DNA from: Varroa destructor
Lineage: Eukaryota; Arthropoda; Arachnida; Mesostigmata; Varroidae
NCBI RefSeq assembly: GCF_002443255.2
Contig: NW_019211456.1
Coordinates: 50,838,486 to 50,902,485 of the forward strand
Length of the DNA stretch: 64,000 nucleotides
Reading direction: 5' to 3'
Every line of letters begins with the position of its first letter. Position 1 is the first letter of the stretch. The position numbers and the translations under genes were made by a program. Positions 1 to 15,000 of the stretch are shown here, one piece after another. Below the pieces are notes generated by a model. The model was not told the origin of the DNA and did no database searches. It worked only from the letters and a program-made list of their open reading frames with translations.

Positions 1-3000
1 GCTGTAACGGTTAGCAGGAAAACAAACAACATAGCCCTTTCACAAGAAGCGTTGTTTTACCAATATATTTCTAGTTTAAGTTAAACTAGAACTAAGTAGT
101 AGCAAGTTACTGCTCCGTAATTTATCACGTTTGTCGAATCCTTCGAAACTCAGTCCTAGTTGAATGATTACACACATATGAAATCCCATATGAAATTCAC
201 TAATTGGAATATTCTCTGGACACTCGTATTTGATCTAAAACATACAACAAGCTGAGTCTTGTCCATACTGTAGGAACATATGGAAGCAGAGGCCATCATT
301 TTTCTGCCACTTTCAATGGATGTATTTATGGGAAACAGAATGGTTTGATACGCAACGTGTCTCAAACAATGTGTTACAACTTAATAATATCTTTCATTAT
401 CTATAAATATGCACAACTATTTCGTAAACAAATTTACATAAAATGTATAACCCCTTCCTTTATCACAAGTATTGATAACGGGGGGCTATTGATTCACAAA
501 CTTCAACAAACATTTAATTTGACTTTTTTGCATAATTATGGCTTTCGATGTTGCCGGTTTTTTGGCGTAGACTTTTTCTTTAAGGTATCGCCATAAGGTA
601 CATACCTCTTTGTTTGGACTTGTTTATTTGAAAGATTGTACGAACGCTCCATTCTACTAAAGATCCAATTCGCCGTCTTCACTAAAGGTTTTCGTTAACT
701 TCCTCATTCGTCAACTTCTAACTGAATGCAGATTTTCGCAATTCAATTAATTCAAAGAATTACTGTTAATGAACAACAGAGTTACAGTTGTCTATGTAAG
801 TGCGATTATGCCGATTTGTATATAACTTCATTGCCCCTAATAAAGTACTCTGGAAACTGTGCGTATCCTTTCAATTTCTGCGAGTACCGTTCACGAAATG
901 GTTTTCTTATCATCTGAACTGATAGAGTTGAAAGGTACATTTTGCTTATTGACGACGCTGTGAAACACGATAGACATGGACTGTATTGTTGATGCTCGTG
1001 AATTAATTATTTTGCCATAGTTTTCGTTTTTACGTTACGCCTTAAAGTTCGTTTTTACGGAACGTTGTCTATAAATATCCTGAACTGTGTTATCCATTTC
1101 AATTGATCCGACTCGAACTAGATCTGCTCCTTTCGATATTTTTTGCCACATTTTCAATGACATTTTAAAGTATTTTCTTTACTAATCTCAATCGGCTCAT
1201 CATTTTCTTACGTCCTACAATTAGAACCAATTACGTCCAAGAAAATTACGACCCGTTAAAAAATGTTTACATTAATAGTGTACATTTTAGAAGCATCCTG
1301 TGTACGAACTAGTAGCAGGTTCATAAATTTTATAGCGAAAGAGAAATGAGAAAGATCAGATGAGCTCGCTCTGCCGAGCACTTTTACTCACTATTATGCC
1401 TACGCTAAAAGCGACGATTCGGAGGCTTTTAACCAAATATAGTATTTGAGTAGGGTATTTTAAGCCATCGTCGGGCTTACGCCTATTGAGCCGCTGGGGC
1501 AAAAAATACGCGACTCTGGACGGTACTTATGTTCTTTCAAAATGGTAATTCCGTTAACTAGATAGAAGGCCGGTCTTTGATCGACGGGCGCATCTCGCAG
1601 CTCAAGCGTCTAAGCTGTGACAAAGGCCTATATATTCTGCGAGACTGTCTCAAACGGCCGAGGAATTGGAGTGTGGCGCGCTATGTCTCTTAAAAAAACA
1701 TATAATCAAGTTAGAAAATAGTCCGATAAACGCTCATAATTTTTTCCATGTACGACGACAGTTTCTCAACCTCTACGGCATTTACGTACACGTAATGGCG
1801 CTTGCGGGTGGAGACTTATGCTTCATCAGGCGAAGTTAAAGTATTCTCAGCGTATTAGATGAAAGCGGTCGGATCCACCTGCATGACAAACTCATGGAGT
1901 TTGGGTACCTCATCTACTTAGTGATAGCCACTTGAAATAGCATGTATCGATTCATGGTCGACTTCTAAAGAATAAATCGTACTTTTTATCTATGACTGTA
2001 ACAGGATAGTGGGAATTTAGAGAACAATGTTCAAAGAACACTGCTGTTCACGCTTCTCAGGTATTGTACGGAATTGGCTCTCATTCGAAAGAACAGCATT
2101 CTAAAATCTCTTCGCATCTAAACGGTCACAAATAAAAGATGGCTCCTTATTGAAATTAAGTTCTCTCTACAATCCCTTTACACCTTTAACAACATTAGAC
2201 TTCAGCCGGAATGCTTTGTCTCCTACGTTTTTTCAGAGTATCACCTGTTTTGTTCCTGCTAAGCCTATGCAATGAAAAATATTCGGTTTTCTGGGAAGCA
2301 TAGAAGCGCATGTACGCCAACATGCTTGTATGCACTTCTACATACAGAACAATATATATACGGTGTACATAAATGGTTTTTATAGAAGAGTAATATTACG
2401 ATAATGACAAAGGTAACCAAATATTTCCAATAACAGATTGTTCATGAAGTGCTTTATGATGAAATTATTTTTCATCAGAAAATATATATATATTTTGCTC
2501 AACAGGGCAAGACTGACCCTCTCAAATAAACAGGTTTGACTGTCGGTGGTACAAGCGAGTACAGCGGATCTTTCGGAAAAATAGGTCGCCGCCATCTTTG
2601 CACACAGTATCGTCAAGAACGATTTTCGCTGTCGCGTTAAGACTAATGAGGGATCCCGCCCCATTGTATTGACACTATCTAACCTTCTCAACGGCATTCT
2701 CGCTCTCACGATAGCAGCACATCAAATGGCGAACCCTCTTTGATCATAAATGTGTTCACGGCAGGCTGAAAAATCGACTGATTAATGCTTGTGGAGGGCA
2801 TCCTCTATGACCTCGAAACCAAGGGGCTGTGCCCATTGTTTCCGTAGGACGCCGAAGGTTTGTGCAGCATGTAGTGCAAGTTTGTATAAAACTTGTCCGA
2901 ACGCCTCCCGGGCTATTCGAAACTTGAAAGCGCAGTATTATGAGAAACGAGGAATCCGGCCAGGGGCTCGAGACTACTTTGGCAGTTGCCCGCGAATTAC

Positions 3001-6000
3001 TGGCGCGAAGAAATGGTGAACTCCGTAGGGCACGAGCTTCCTGAATCACAATATGCGAAAATGTATGACAAAATTTTGTTTAAAAGGGGAGTCTCAATCC
3101 AAAGAAAGCCATCGCCGGCAATTCCGGAAGGCCTGCGGCAGTTTCTCTGGAAAATCTAGATAAACAGTACCGTCCGCCTCAATGGCTTGGATGCTTTATT
3201 TGACCAACGTTAAGATCCTATTCAGGAACAAGTGGTTCAACAGATTGCTCCCAAGCTGAGACGACAGCACAGTCTGCGAAAGCGCGGAACGTCGGACGAC
3301 GGCGACCGATTAGGGTAGCGTCGCCGGGTAAAACGGACTGATACAAATATTTTAGATTACAATAAATAGTTTTTGAGTGTATTGGCTTGACGAACCCCGA
3401 ATGCGCTTTCGCACTACTCTCGTTACGTCAGCGTCCCGGCCTCTTATTTTGAGTTCTGGGAAGTATTTAAGTCTTCAAGTTGTTAGATGTTTGTCATTTC
3501 CTGTCGGGCCCTGATTCGACCTTTGATATAATGTTGCACATTCTCGATCAGATCGAAATCGGAATAATTTCTCAGCTGAGACAGAACCTCAGCACGATTA
3601 GCGGTAAAGACCTCAAAGATGCCTTTTGCCATATGATATAGTGATTTGTCGTGCAACTCCTATCCCGGAACCATTCTCGTATCTGGGACATCGTTTTTTT
3701 TTCTGAACTACCTCACTGTATTGTCATTTTTTCATAATATCGTTAATAAAAATGTGGGGCTTTTGCGCCATAAGCACAAGTCACGGCCGGTACTGTCTTT
3801 GCTCGGATGCTTGGCATGCTAAGTTACATAGGACTCGTCGAAACGTTCGTGTCAATGCCTGTAAAACTGTTGAGCGTTACTGTCCAAAATCTGGAAGACA
3901 GATTTTTTCTAAGCTTCCAGTTACCCAATTTTGAAAAAAACCGTCTAGCCCAATTAAAACGCTTGCACTATGACAGTTAAAGCCATTAATTAACATACAA
4001 CCTTGTCGGGTTCTGATGGACGCAGTAACTCTAGGCTCTGCCGTTCTCTAACGTAGTCGAGGTACCGTTACAAATCAAGTTTTCTGTAGCTTTATGAGAA
4101 TGATTCTGTCTTGTTGCTGCGTTAATCATCGTTTTCGATCTTTCTTTCCTCCTTTTTCTCCATGTTTTATGGGCTGCATTGTCAGCCGCACGCCTCAATA
4201 CTCCGGGCTACTTGGTAATTTCTCCTCGCAATAGCTTCTTTATATTGAATTTATATATAACACGGGATAATCCTTCGGAAAATAATAGATATTTAAACGG
4301 TGCCGCCATATAAATTTACCCTTGTAAAGAAAAGCAACGTCGGAGATATGTGTGCTTGCGTACAAGTCATTTAAAAGGCGAGTATATTTTTACGAAAATA
4401 CATAGTCGATGCTTACATTATCTGAGAGAGCTAATAAAACCATGAAAAATCTTTAGCTGTGCAAGGTTATAACCTATGATTTTTCAAAGTATTTTGGCAG
4501 AATTACGGCTGTCTTTCCTTAACAAGCTTATTTGGTGACATAAACGAAAGTAAGGTCGGTGCGTATTGGTTCTTGTAACGTGTACCTTCACAGGAGGTGT
4601 TGTCTCTACCAGAGGGTCTAATTTTGTAAACGAGACTTGTCATTTGTCTCTACAAAAAGGAATCAACATTTGCTGGATCGCGCTATTAGTGGTGGTAGAG
4701 CAATAGGAAATATGACAAACAAGTGGCCAATATAAGTGTAATATAGGTGCCCGTTTCTGAAGCCAAATTCCCGCGGCAATTTTGAATGATAGTAGTTATC
4801 AACATCTTTGAATGAACATCAGGCAATATTGTGAGATGTAGACTATTATGTCTTTGTCCTATATGACATTGCTGAATGACCTTGAAGATACCAAGTGAAT
4901 TGAGTTACGTAACGGTTTGTTATCACTTTTTCGTTGTTTTTCTACCTAAACTTACTTTAGAGTTTCGGAAGGAATAAGTTATTTTAAAAAGCTAAATCAA
5001 CTATATATTATATCGACGATATATTATTTCAGTTGATAATCACGGCTTCAGTTGCAGTGCCCAAGCATAGGGCCGGAAGTGCTTCATCTAAGTTAATAAA
5101 GAAGGTATGAGTTCCGAAAGATCAAACTTTTGTTTGCATAGAAAGTGCCACTTTGTATATCTGGCTGACGACGCAGTAAACTGCAATTAACACGTTATCG
5201 ATCCCACAGCAGATTCACTGGAATCTTATCTATATAGGAACCATTCATTAATCGACCTCGAACGCTTTTAAAGTCTTCACTCGTCTATGATAAAATTATT
5301 CAAGTGAAACTCTGAATCGCATACACTCATCAACAGCCCCCCAGAGTTGGGTAAATTTTGAACTTCACGAAAGTAACAAGTGTACGCTCTATTCTATGAC
5401 GAAAAAGCTATGATAATTTTTATAAGATCATTTACTACTGCCTTCTGATAGAATGTCACGTTTTTTTTCAGCCACCTGAAATACATCTGGATGTGTTTTG
5501 TGGATCTCAGACATATTCTTATAGCAGCGTCACAACTCTAATCCTGTAAATACCCCCCGGACAGCTGGACATATTCTGTTGTGAATTTTCATTTGAATAA
5601 GCCGTAGCGGGACTGGGGTGTTCCTAACGATCCTAAATAAAGGTTTCGAGTTTTACGCCCAGACGTACCGCCGTTAGACCTCCTGACGAATTAGTTAATT
5701 CAATGCAGCTAAAGCGCATAGATAACCTCTCTTATTCCTAGCTTTACTGGCGGACCAGCGGCTTTAGGATACGCCATCTCTAAGCTAACGAAAAGTCTTT
5801 GAACGGTAACTATGAGTGAAGCAATATTAAGATATCTAAACTCATCGGAGAGAATTTGAAGACTCATTCCTACACCAGGAAATCGCAAAAGGTGAACATA
5901 AACGACCCGACAGACGGTCGATATGCCCATCTCTTCCAAAATAGTTGCTTGTATCACAGATTTAAGATCACTGCAAGGCGTATAATGTTTAGCTTTTTTA

Positions 6001-9000
6001 GTTTAATTGCTAATGTTGACGTTGACCAATGGAGATTTTGTTCCGATTCCTCAGCAGCTATACAATAATGGCTAACGGGGTAGCCTAGTAACGTTTACTA
6101 TTTCAAGTGATCAGTGAACTTTGTCATTTTGCAATTCTATAGGCCCCGCGTTTTAGGCGTAGGCCGCAGCCAACATGGGTTACCATGACACACTTAGTTT
6201 AGAGTCGCCGACTATGTTATTTTCCAGCTTGTACATTTGGGGATGATAAAACACGAGGCTACCGCGTGATGTAAGATCATTGGTATCTTAGTCCCTTCTT
6301 AGATAAATATGAACAAATGCATTGCTTAGTAGGTATAATACTTCAATGCGAATGTTGTGCCCTCATTAAGTAGTCCTCGGCAATGAATGGATTGCTCGTA
6401 GTAACGTAAGTAGACGTAAGTGCTGTGGGCGTGACCTAGTTGTTATAGCAACCTCCGCTCGACACATCGAACCAATGCGACTTTCGGACGCTTTATCAGA
6501 AAATCAGGCTTTGAAATGCCCTGGAATAGCTGCTCCACGTGTTTTCTGGGCGTACTATCAGGTCAGATTTATAAGACAAATTGGCGACGGTATTATGTTC
6601 AACAAGCGCTTCTGTGTATCTCCTTTATAAAAAAACTGCTTCATAATCCCGGCATTCGAATGTATGCAAGATAGTTCTTGGGTTGATTAGTTGCGCTGAA
6701 CTAATAAACTTAATTGCATCATCCAGAGAAAACTTAAAAAATAAAAGTAATGTCAAGTACGGGTCTCCATACGTGCTCGCTATAGAGTCGAAGATACCAA
6801 TAACCAGTTTAATCAATACTGTTTCGTGCCGCAGTGAACACTAGTCAGAGAGTTCAATGTTAACCAAACGTAAGTTTGCAGTGAATTACTCTTTGTTAGG
6901 GAATAGCAGAGAGTAATTTAATCGATTTGGGCCTCATTATTTGTCTCACTATTCGAGTGATTTTCTTAAACCCCCAAAAACTGACGTAATTATCCGTTGA
7001 AACCTTAGACCCTGCAACATTTCCATGATATGGTTCCGCTTCTTCAAACATACACCCACTCCGAAATAGACAAAGAAACAACTGAAAGGTACGCTAGCGT
7101 TTATTGAATGAAGGAAATAATAGCGTTCCTGAGCTTTCAAGACGCGAGTGTAGATCTTTCTGGACATCTTGTATAAGCTCTTTGAAGCGATGAAGTTCAC
7201 TCTCGATATCTGTAGGTTCGAAGTAAGCGCATTAGACTGTGGAAAGTTTGAAGCGCGCATTGACTTATACAAAATTCCTTACCAGAGACCGAGTTTTCCT
7301 TGCGTTTCAATTTTCAAGATGGCAGTCTCTCAGTGAATTGTGCTACCAACATAATACTTTACTATATTTCGCTTGTCTTGGATCTTTTCTTTTATTCAAT
7401 TTGGACAGCCATTTGAGTCTATGATTTTGACCTAACCTGAGGGGTTCGCTAGAGAATGATAAACAAAATATGTCTATATCTATGAACAATTGCTTAAACA
7501 TCAAGGCGCTATAGCAGAAACAAATAGATGCCGGTAGTTTAAATATTTCCATTATTATGTACACACTATTTAATTTTATCAGAAGCAGTAAGAGGCGGCC
7601 ACAGTAAAAGCAAACCTTCACGCAGACGTGCATCGTCTGGACAAGGGGTTAGGACCCACCAATAGGTAATCTCCTATTTGTTACCGTAGTGACTAACTTA
7701 TAAACCCGCCGTCATTAACCCGCCGTCGTTGTCAGCTAACGATTTCTGCCAATTTTTTGTTTTGTTTTGCTTTAGCTTTGCACTGGCAGCTTCCAGAAAG
7801 CTATAACTATAGACCGTTACGTGGGCAAACAATTTAACGGCCTGCTCCATGAGACTGCAACTCCATTTCTTGCTGGCTTAAGCTAGGCTACATTCACCTT
7901 CTTGTTCACTCGCTCGTGAGTTCAGTCATTTCTGAGCGCCTCACCCGTTCATAAAGGGCTTTCCTTCCGTTGTCTTCGGAGAAAGAGAATGCGCCACTGA
8001 ATTCAGGTCGCCGGACTGGGGGGCGAGCGGGGCAGGGGGGGGACTTGACGGGAGATGACAAACACTGTGTGCTTCTACTGCTGACAAAAGGCTGCTTCGC
8101 AACAAACCCCGCAGCTCGGTAACCCCCTATTCACTATTCCCAGCCGCCTGCTGCGTGAGCGTTGTCTCCAGACGCTCCGCTACCGCTGCCGCTTTTCCAG
8201 TACATTACCCAGTCCAACATGGGCGCTCTCGTTCTCTAGAAATTTGTCAAGTTTGTAGTAGCGCGAAAACCGTGGTGCCGCTGCTACCGTTGCCGGCGTC
8301 CAAAATAGCTGCAACTGGGTAGACAGCAGAACGTGGTTGCTTCGTTCTTCGGCCCGTCGCAACCACCTTGTTCGGGGCTGTCAAGCAAGACAATGACTTT
8401 TGCCCACAATATGTCCCGCGCACATCGGCTGGTTCCGAGCGGACAGCGAACGTGAAGCGAAATGAATTGAGGGAGAACTCCGACCGGCCTTCATCCAAAG
8501 CCTAGGCTTCGGCGGCGCCTTTGAATAACGCGATTTAGTTCTCCTTTGTCGTCGGGCCTCTCTACACACAATTTAAACAGATTCTCCGTGAGACATTCGG
8601 GTCTCTCGACGAGAACAGCCCTGCGTTTGAATAGAAAATAATCGTATTCTTGTTGAGTACCATTATATATTTGTAGGTGGTTTTATTTTAGAGGTGATCA
8701 CATACACATGTTCGTTTTCTTGATGAAAGGAAAGCAAGTGAACAAATTATAAAAGAGGCAAAAAAAGTTAGTAGAAAAAGATGCTGAGAGCTTAAGTGAA
8801 TGAATACGTTACCTTGGGCACCCTATGATGTTTCCGAGAAGCGCTGACAGTTGTCCTCCGTTTGGGCTCTGACGAATAGGACTTGAAATCCTTTTCTGGC
8901 TCGTATTTTCGTACGAGCGCTTCGTGTGGTCTACACTGTGCGCCGTTTCACTCTTCGAAAGCTAGTTTCACGCAGTTCCTCGATTTGTGTCCAACTTCAT

Positions 9001-12000
9001 TAAGCACCTTGAGAAGCATTCAGATTGCCATCAAAATCCCCGGCAGCAGACCCGATCACCTAGTTTCCACATGTTTGTTAAAAGCAGACGATTCAAACTT
9101 GGCCAGATCCACAATAAAAATTGTTCGGTTGTCTTTATGAAAGTAAAAAGGCTACTTGAAGGACCTCGAGGTATCATGAGTGATTTTTGGATAATGCGCA
9201 GTAGATTTGTGACTAATCCAAGCCAGCTTGCTCACGACTAACCTGCTGCAGTTTTCACCGCAATGTGGAGAGCCGGTAGATGCGCCCTGCTCTTCGTTCT
9301 TCCGATCGTATATCGTTGTTCACACGGAAAGTCGTGCGCTCTTCAATTCACAACGCGTCTACGAAGTTTGCTCCGGTGGAGGCGGGCATGTGAGGAGGAG
9401 CTCAAAGGTCCCGCCCTCTCCTCTACGTACAACAGAAACACGGCTGCCAAGGGGGAGGGTTCAACCTTCTGCACGCGCTATGAACTGAACGATAGAAGTA
9501 AGCGAGAAGAAAGAACAGAATACGGGAAGAGAGCATGGGCTCGTGCCTGCATCCAGCGCTAGTAAGGATATGTGCCTAGTTCGCTACGAAGTAAAACTAA
9601 CCGGGAAGTCTCTAGGGCACGTAGTAAGGGCACATGATCTATGCTTTCAGCTCAGCTCTCATGCTTCTTAGCTTTTCATTGCATCGTCCTGGTTGTCGCC
9701 ATCGTTCAAGGAGCTCTGGACGGCAGCCAGGCGCCTGGTTTCTCCGACGAGAGAGGTCAACCTGGGCAGTTAAGCACATGGCCTTTAGCCGCTTTACATT
9801 CAAAGCGACATGAAGAAGCGTGTCGGACATTACGGTACACAAAGATGTCTCTGTTAACGGACAGCAGGTCGAGCGGACAGTAGAGAAAGATCTGCGTAGT
9901 CAGGGTCATTTCGATCGGTGGATGGGGAGCCTGAGCATACCAAGGACGGTCCGGTCAGAGGCACGAAAGATCCATGACTGCCAGGGACGATTTCCGTCTT
10001 CTCTCGTTTATATCGGAGCAAGAATTCTAGGCTTGAAGGACCTGCGTGGTCCAGCCTGTTTGTTCTTTAGCGTGCTATAAGGAAGAAGGGACTTGAAACC
10101 TCTTAAGAAGATGCTGATGCACAGATAATCGTAACTAACGGTGTGATCAAATCTGCTTGGAGCTGTACAGCATGTGTATAGAAAAACGTTGTATTATCAC
10201 CTATCTGCTAGGTGTTTTAAACCATATGGTTATGTATAATGCATAGACGAGTTACACATGCTATATGTTGAGATTAAGACAGCGTAGCACGTAATAGTGT
10301 TGAGTGTTCAAATGCAAAATATGAAAATACTCTTCCAACAGTTATTCTACACCAGTTTAAACATGTGCTTTCGTTGTATTGAAATAATTTTGGTTTATTT
10401 AAACATGGTACAACGGATAAGTGACGTACAGAGGCAAATCTCCTATAGGCATCTTTTGCCCCCTGCATTATAAAATCAAATTATTGTGAAACGAGTATCC
10501 AGTTCATGGCTATCGGATGCAATCTATTAGAAACTCCCAAAGTATTTTCGTAACCTATCGGTACTATGTTCAGTTCAAGGTAGTTCAGAAAAGCTATTTC
10601 AAGTTGTTTGGACACAGACTTTCAGAGTCTTACTATAAGGAGCTAAATGATGCCCATAAACTTTGAGTAAGCCCTTAACGGAGAGCTGTGTTTCTTCAGG
10701 AGTTTCATTATTGTAGGTGTTCAACATGTATGTTCAGTAAACAATATGTTCAACATTATTGTATGTGCTCGAATAAAGTAATACTATTTAGTATTCTTGT
10801 TTATCGAACTTGATGGTCAACAATGTACAATTTCACATTTAATGAAAAAGAAAAACTAATACAAGATACGTCCGAAGACGTGTATATACTTCGCACCGAC
10901 AAACAAAATTATTTTTCCAGCTTACAAAGGTACATTTCTAGAAGATTATAGTCCAGTTTGAAAAACAGGTATACCTCGTGGGTGAACTAAATATTTGAAT
11001 GCTGATTAACCGAACTGTTCATACTGGCGGTCTTCAGTATCGATAAGCCTTTGAGTTGACATTGCAACCCCTCATTGTTTACTTCGCCTCATAAGAAAAA
11101 TCGGGGTCTTTCTGATCTGGCTTGCACACATGATGCACTTCGTATCGATAGTATAGTTCTGTAGCTACGTTTCTGCTTTCGTTGAACCGGATCGCTTTTT
11201 TGAAACCTCCCGTTCAACTTAGTAACATGCCTCACGCCCTTCGAAGCGCAAACGTACCTACTCTGTGTTGATATTACTCTTTTGCCACTAACGGCATTAT
11301 GCGGCTGAACAGGGAAACTAGAACATTCAGCTGACCTAAAAAGTATACCTATTTTTCGAACTGGCCTTGTCCGCAATTTAAATTTAATGGATGAGAACAT
11401 CTTACGACAGATTGATAGGGTAGAATTGTAGAGCACCGCTTTTCTCGTACGTGCACCTATTAGCAATCACGCGAACATCGACTGTGTTCTTGGAGCAGAA
11501 GTTAACAACGTCAAGGTTAGCAAGTAGCGAACTCCTCCACACAGACGATGTCAGTGCTGAAATGGATCAAAAAAGACCCGTGTGAAATGCGTATTCTCAT
11601 TGTAACAGCCAGGTACATCTAAGTAATGGCAGGGCAAAGGCCGTCAAACGGACCTAAACGTACAGATGCTGCCAAAATAAGTAAAATAGCTAGACAATTG
11701 CAAAAAAAATGAGCATTTGTGTGTTACCTACAAAGAAACTTAGTGCAGCAAAAAGATACATAATTATACAAACTGTTCGAGATTGGGCAAGGCTAAAACA
11801 CGCAACGCGAAAGTGCGATGCTTGAAATATATTTTAAATCAAGTAATCGCCAGCTCTTAAGCTTAACGACGAAACTGTAGCCTTATTTATGACAATAATA
11901 AATTTCCGTATAAGAGCATACGTAAAGTTTTTAGAGGGTAAACAGATTGGTACACAAAAATCGTTGCTGACTAACTTCTCAGTCAAGTCACTGCTACAAA

Positions 12001-15000
12001 TTAAATTTTCGTTTAATATGACCATTTTGCTTTCATCGCTTTCTTATTCTATGGCTTGCTCGAAAGAACTTCACAACAGAGTTTAGTAAATATTTGGGGT
12101 TTGATGTAAACCTATTATTATTGCACGTCTATCATCTTTCTTTGAAATGTCGGTGCCGGTATGTGCATTGCGTTGAGTAATATACTTCTAAAAATAGGAA
12201 GGCCTCTTGCTCAGGCAAAAAGACTGGATCTTATATAGAACTAAATTCATTTTGATCTATTCATGTGCAGTGTCACAATAGCGGGCAATTTTTGGGGTCA
12301 CTTTAGCGACTCGCTTGACCAAATTGAACGTACTCATCCATCTACCTTGCGAAAACGTCGTCGCTCGCCACGTTCCTGACGCCGAAGTATTTAGAACTGA
12401 TCCTCTTATTGAAAACGCTCACAATGTATTTAACTGGATTCTATCAATGTGCTTTGACCTCAGCCCGCTATTAGCTAACAGAACTTACTGCCATGCAAAA
12501 GCGTAAAGTTCCACTAGGTTTTGATGCTTAATTACGGCTCGACCTTTGAAGTTTGCGAAAAGTTTCAGATTTTGTTAAGGCAAACTATTCAAGGAATATA
12601 CTCAGAAATCATCGAATAGGACAATCAATTGGCTCAGGTCGCCAAAAATCTATATTAGCCTTAATAATATTGTCGACACAATACAGGCCTAATGTACCTG
12701 AAGCGTTCCGTAGAAGACAAAAGAATTTTTTTTGGATACCGTTTAAAATACACACAATGCTACAATTGCATGACAAATCTGCGATAGTGCTGTCCACATT
12801 TATTCTGAAAATGGCAAATAATTTAAAAATATATATATATACTATTATTTGCTTGGATAAGGTTGTTCAGAAAGATCTCCGATCAGTGTCACTACAAGCT
12901 GCTAATATTATTCTACTGTTATTTTGCCTAAAAGTAATAGCTTTCATTGAAAAATCACGCTTATGCTGCCGTGTGAAAAAAGACTTTGGACGGATAATTA
13001 GTTTGCTCATGCTGCCTACATAGAACAGCTACGATCAAGATATATATCAAATCTGTCAATAATATTTTATCAAAAGTCATAACCAGAAAGTGGAGTGTAG
13101 ATTACCTGTTTCCCGTTCGTGCTTTGCGCATGCAATCATAAAGCAACAGGCAGCCTGTTTATTCGTATGCGTGCGTGCATCATTGTAAAAAAAAGCCTTC
13201 AAAAAAAAATATTATAAATCATTCATATTGGTAAAATATTACATATCTGGATCTGTCAGCGAAACGTTACAGCAGTAGTTTTCTTTTTATAGGGTGGCCG
13301 GTCGTGCTGTATAGCGCTCTATTCGGTTAAACTATTCATCCGTACTTTAAATAACCGTAAATTATCGTTGCGGTTAAGAGCGTTTCTTGAAATCGACCAG
13401 AGTACAATTAAGGCTAGGAATAGTACCTAGATCTGCATTTGCTACTCATATCGAATAACATTTGGTATAAAAAAAACTTCTCCGGTTGAATCAAAATATA
13501 ACTATAAAAAACTTCGATGAAACGAAGTAATCCTGAAGCAGAAGCGTGAAGTGGAAGGTTGGATCACGTATACCACTAAAATATATTGGATGCGAAGAAC
13601 GATCCTATTCCTTAATCATGTTTAAATAAAGAGCACTAACCTGAATTCGCTTGTTTCAATAGATTATCAAACCTTCTCAACTTTGGCGAGTGTTCCATGC
13701 CTTTAAGGAATTAAAAAATGACAATGACGAGATAAAGTATATAAGAGTTCTTATTTTCTTAATTGCAGGATGATAATGTCACACTAGGTAAAGCCACTGG
13801 TAGATCATTATTAAACAAGTTACCTTTAAAATCCGTGTATGGGTCTCAGTTTGCATGACTTTCTGTTTTTCTGACCAGTCAACGACGGAAACTGACGAAA
13901 GAAATCCTTTTTTCTACAAAAATAATCTCAATGCGAAGCGATTTTAGACCATTTTATCTACAAAGCATAACATCGTTCATATCCTACTTTGTTCACGTTT
14001 GAAAACAATGGATTTGATTCCACACCCATAAATGAAAAAATATTATTTCATTAAGATTTATAGATACAAAAGGGCTTAACGAGGTTCTCAATAACTTACA
14101 TGTGAGCACTGATTAGAGTCGGTGCCCATAGACGGTATAATCCAGTTTTCGTACAAATCGCCTGGTGGGATCCACGCTTTGATGTGGACTAGCCGATAGA
14201 ACTTCTCTAATATGTTCGTGTACATATATGTGTTGGGAGCGGAAGCTTGCCCAGCGTTGGCTGAAGTCCCTGATGCGCAAAAGCGTTTAGCGAACTCGAG
14301 GAACCCACCTCCGAACTTCAGTTGTCGATTCTAGTGAGCAGATTTCTTGACTTAAATAGTATTGCGTTTGTCTTGCCTTGGTGGCAATCGCAAGAAGGAA
14401 CTGACTTTTTATGTATCCTGACGATGTCGTTCAGAGCGCCTTTAAAATTAATGAATGTTGCTCACCGAGAAATCGTCGGTTTAATCGCTCTTAGCAGGGA
14501 CTTAAATCAATTCTATGTTGAACCTTTTAGGTGACAATTTGCCTTTACCTTTTATGTTGATACTTCAATTTTCTAGGTGCTGCTTATAGGAGCTTATCTA
14601 CTTTAAAGGTCCTACTTACAGATGTCGCTGTTTGCGACGTTTACTATATGAAAAACATCGGCTTATAGTTACGAATTTACGGAGTAGAGGTGTGGGTGAG
14701 GTTTTTATTTTAGAAAGTTTGAAGCCGATTCTACCAATTGCATCATAATAAATGAAGTACATGTTTCTTATGTACAGGAAAGAGGTTAAGCCCAATCTCT
14801 AACTGTGTTAGTTTAGTCAGCAGAATTCTATAGTGTATTATAAGAGCAAGGGTGAAAAACGCCAAACGGAAACAGCAGCTGATTTATCTTATTACACAAT
14901 TGACTAAGTTGCGCCGTGCGGAAGACGAAAAATAGAAAGAAGAAATAAGGATGCTAGAGAAGAGTCTACCCCGCTCAATGGGCAGCTTTTCGCCGGCGAG

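Noticed and set aside
2560..3330. GC-richer patch with short frames on both strands, possibly an old transposon.
   Set aside because: No transposase, gag or reverse transcriptase motif could be identified.
11089..11466. 125-codon minus-strand frame, arginine- and serine-rich.
   Set aside because: No family resemblance and no supporting splice or regulatory context.
12553..13023. Longest open frame of the window (156 codons, plus strand).
   Set aside because: No recognisable motif, skewed AT-driven composition, and within chance length for 64 kb of AT-rich DNA.
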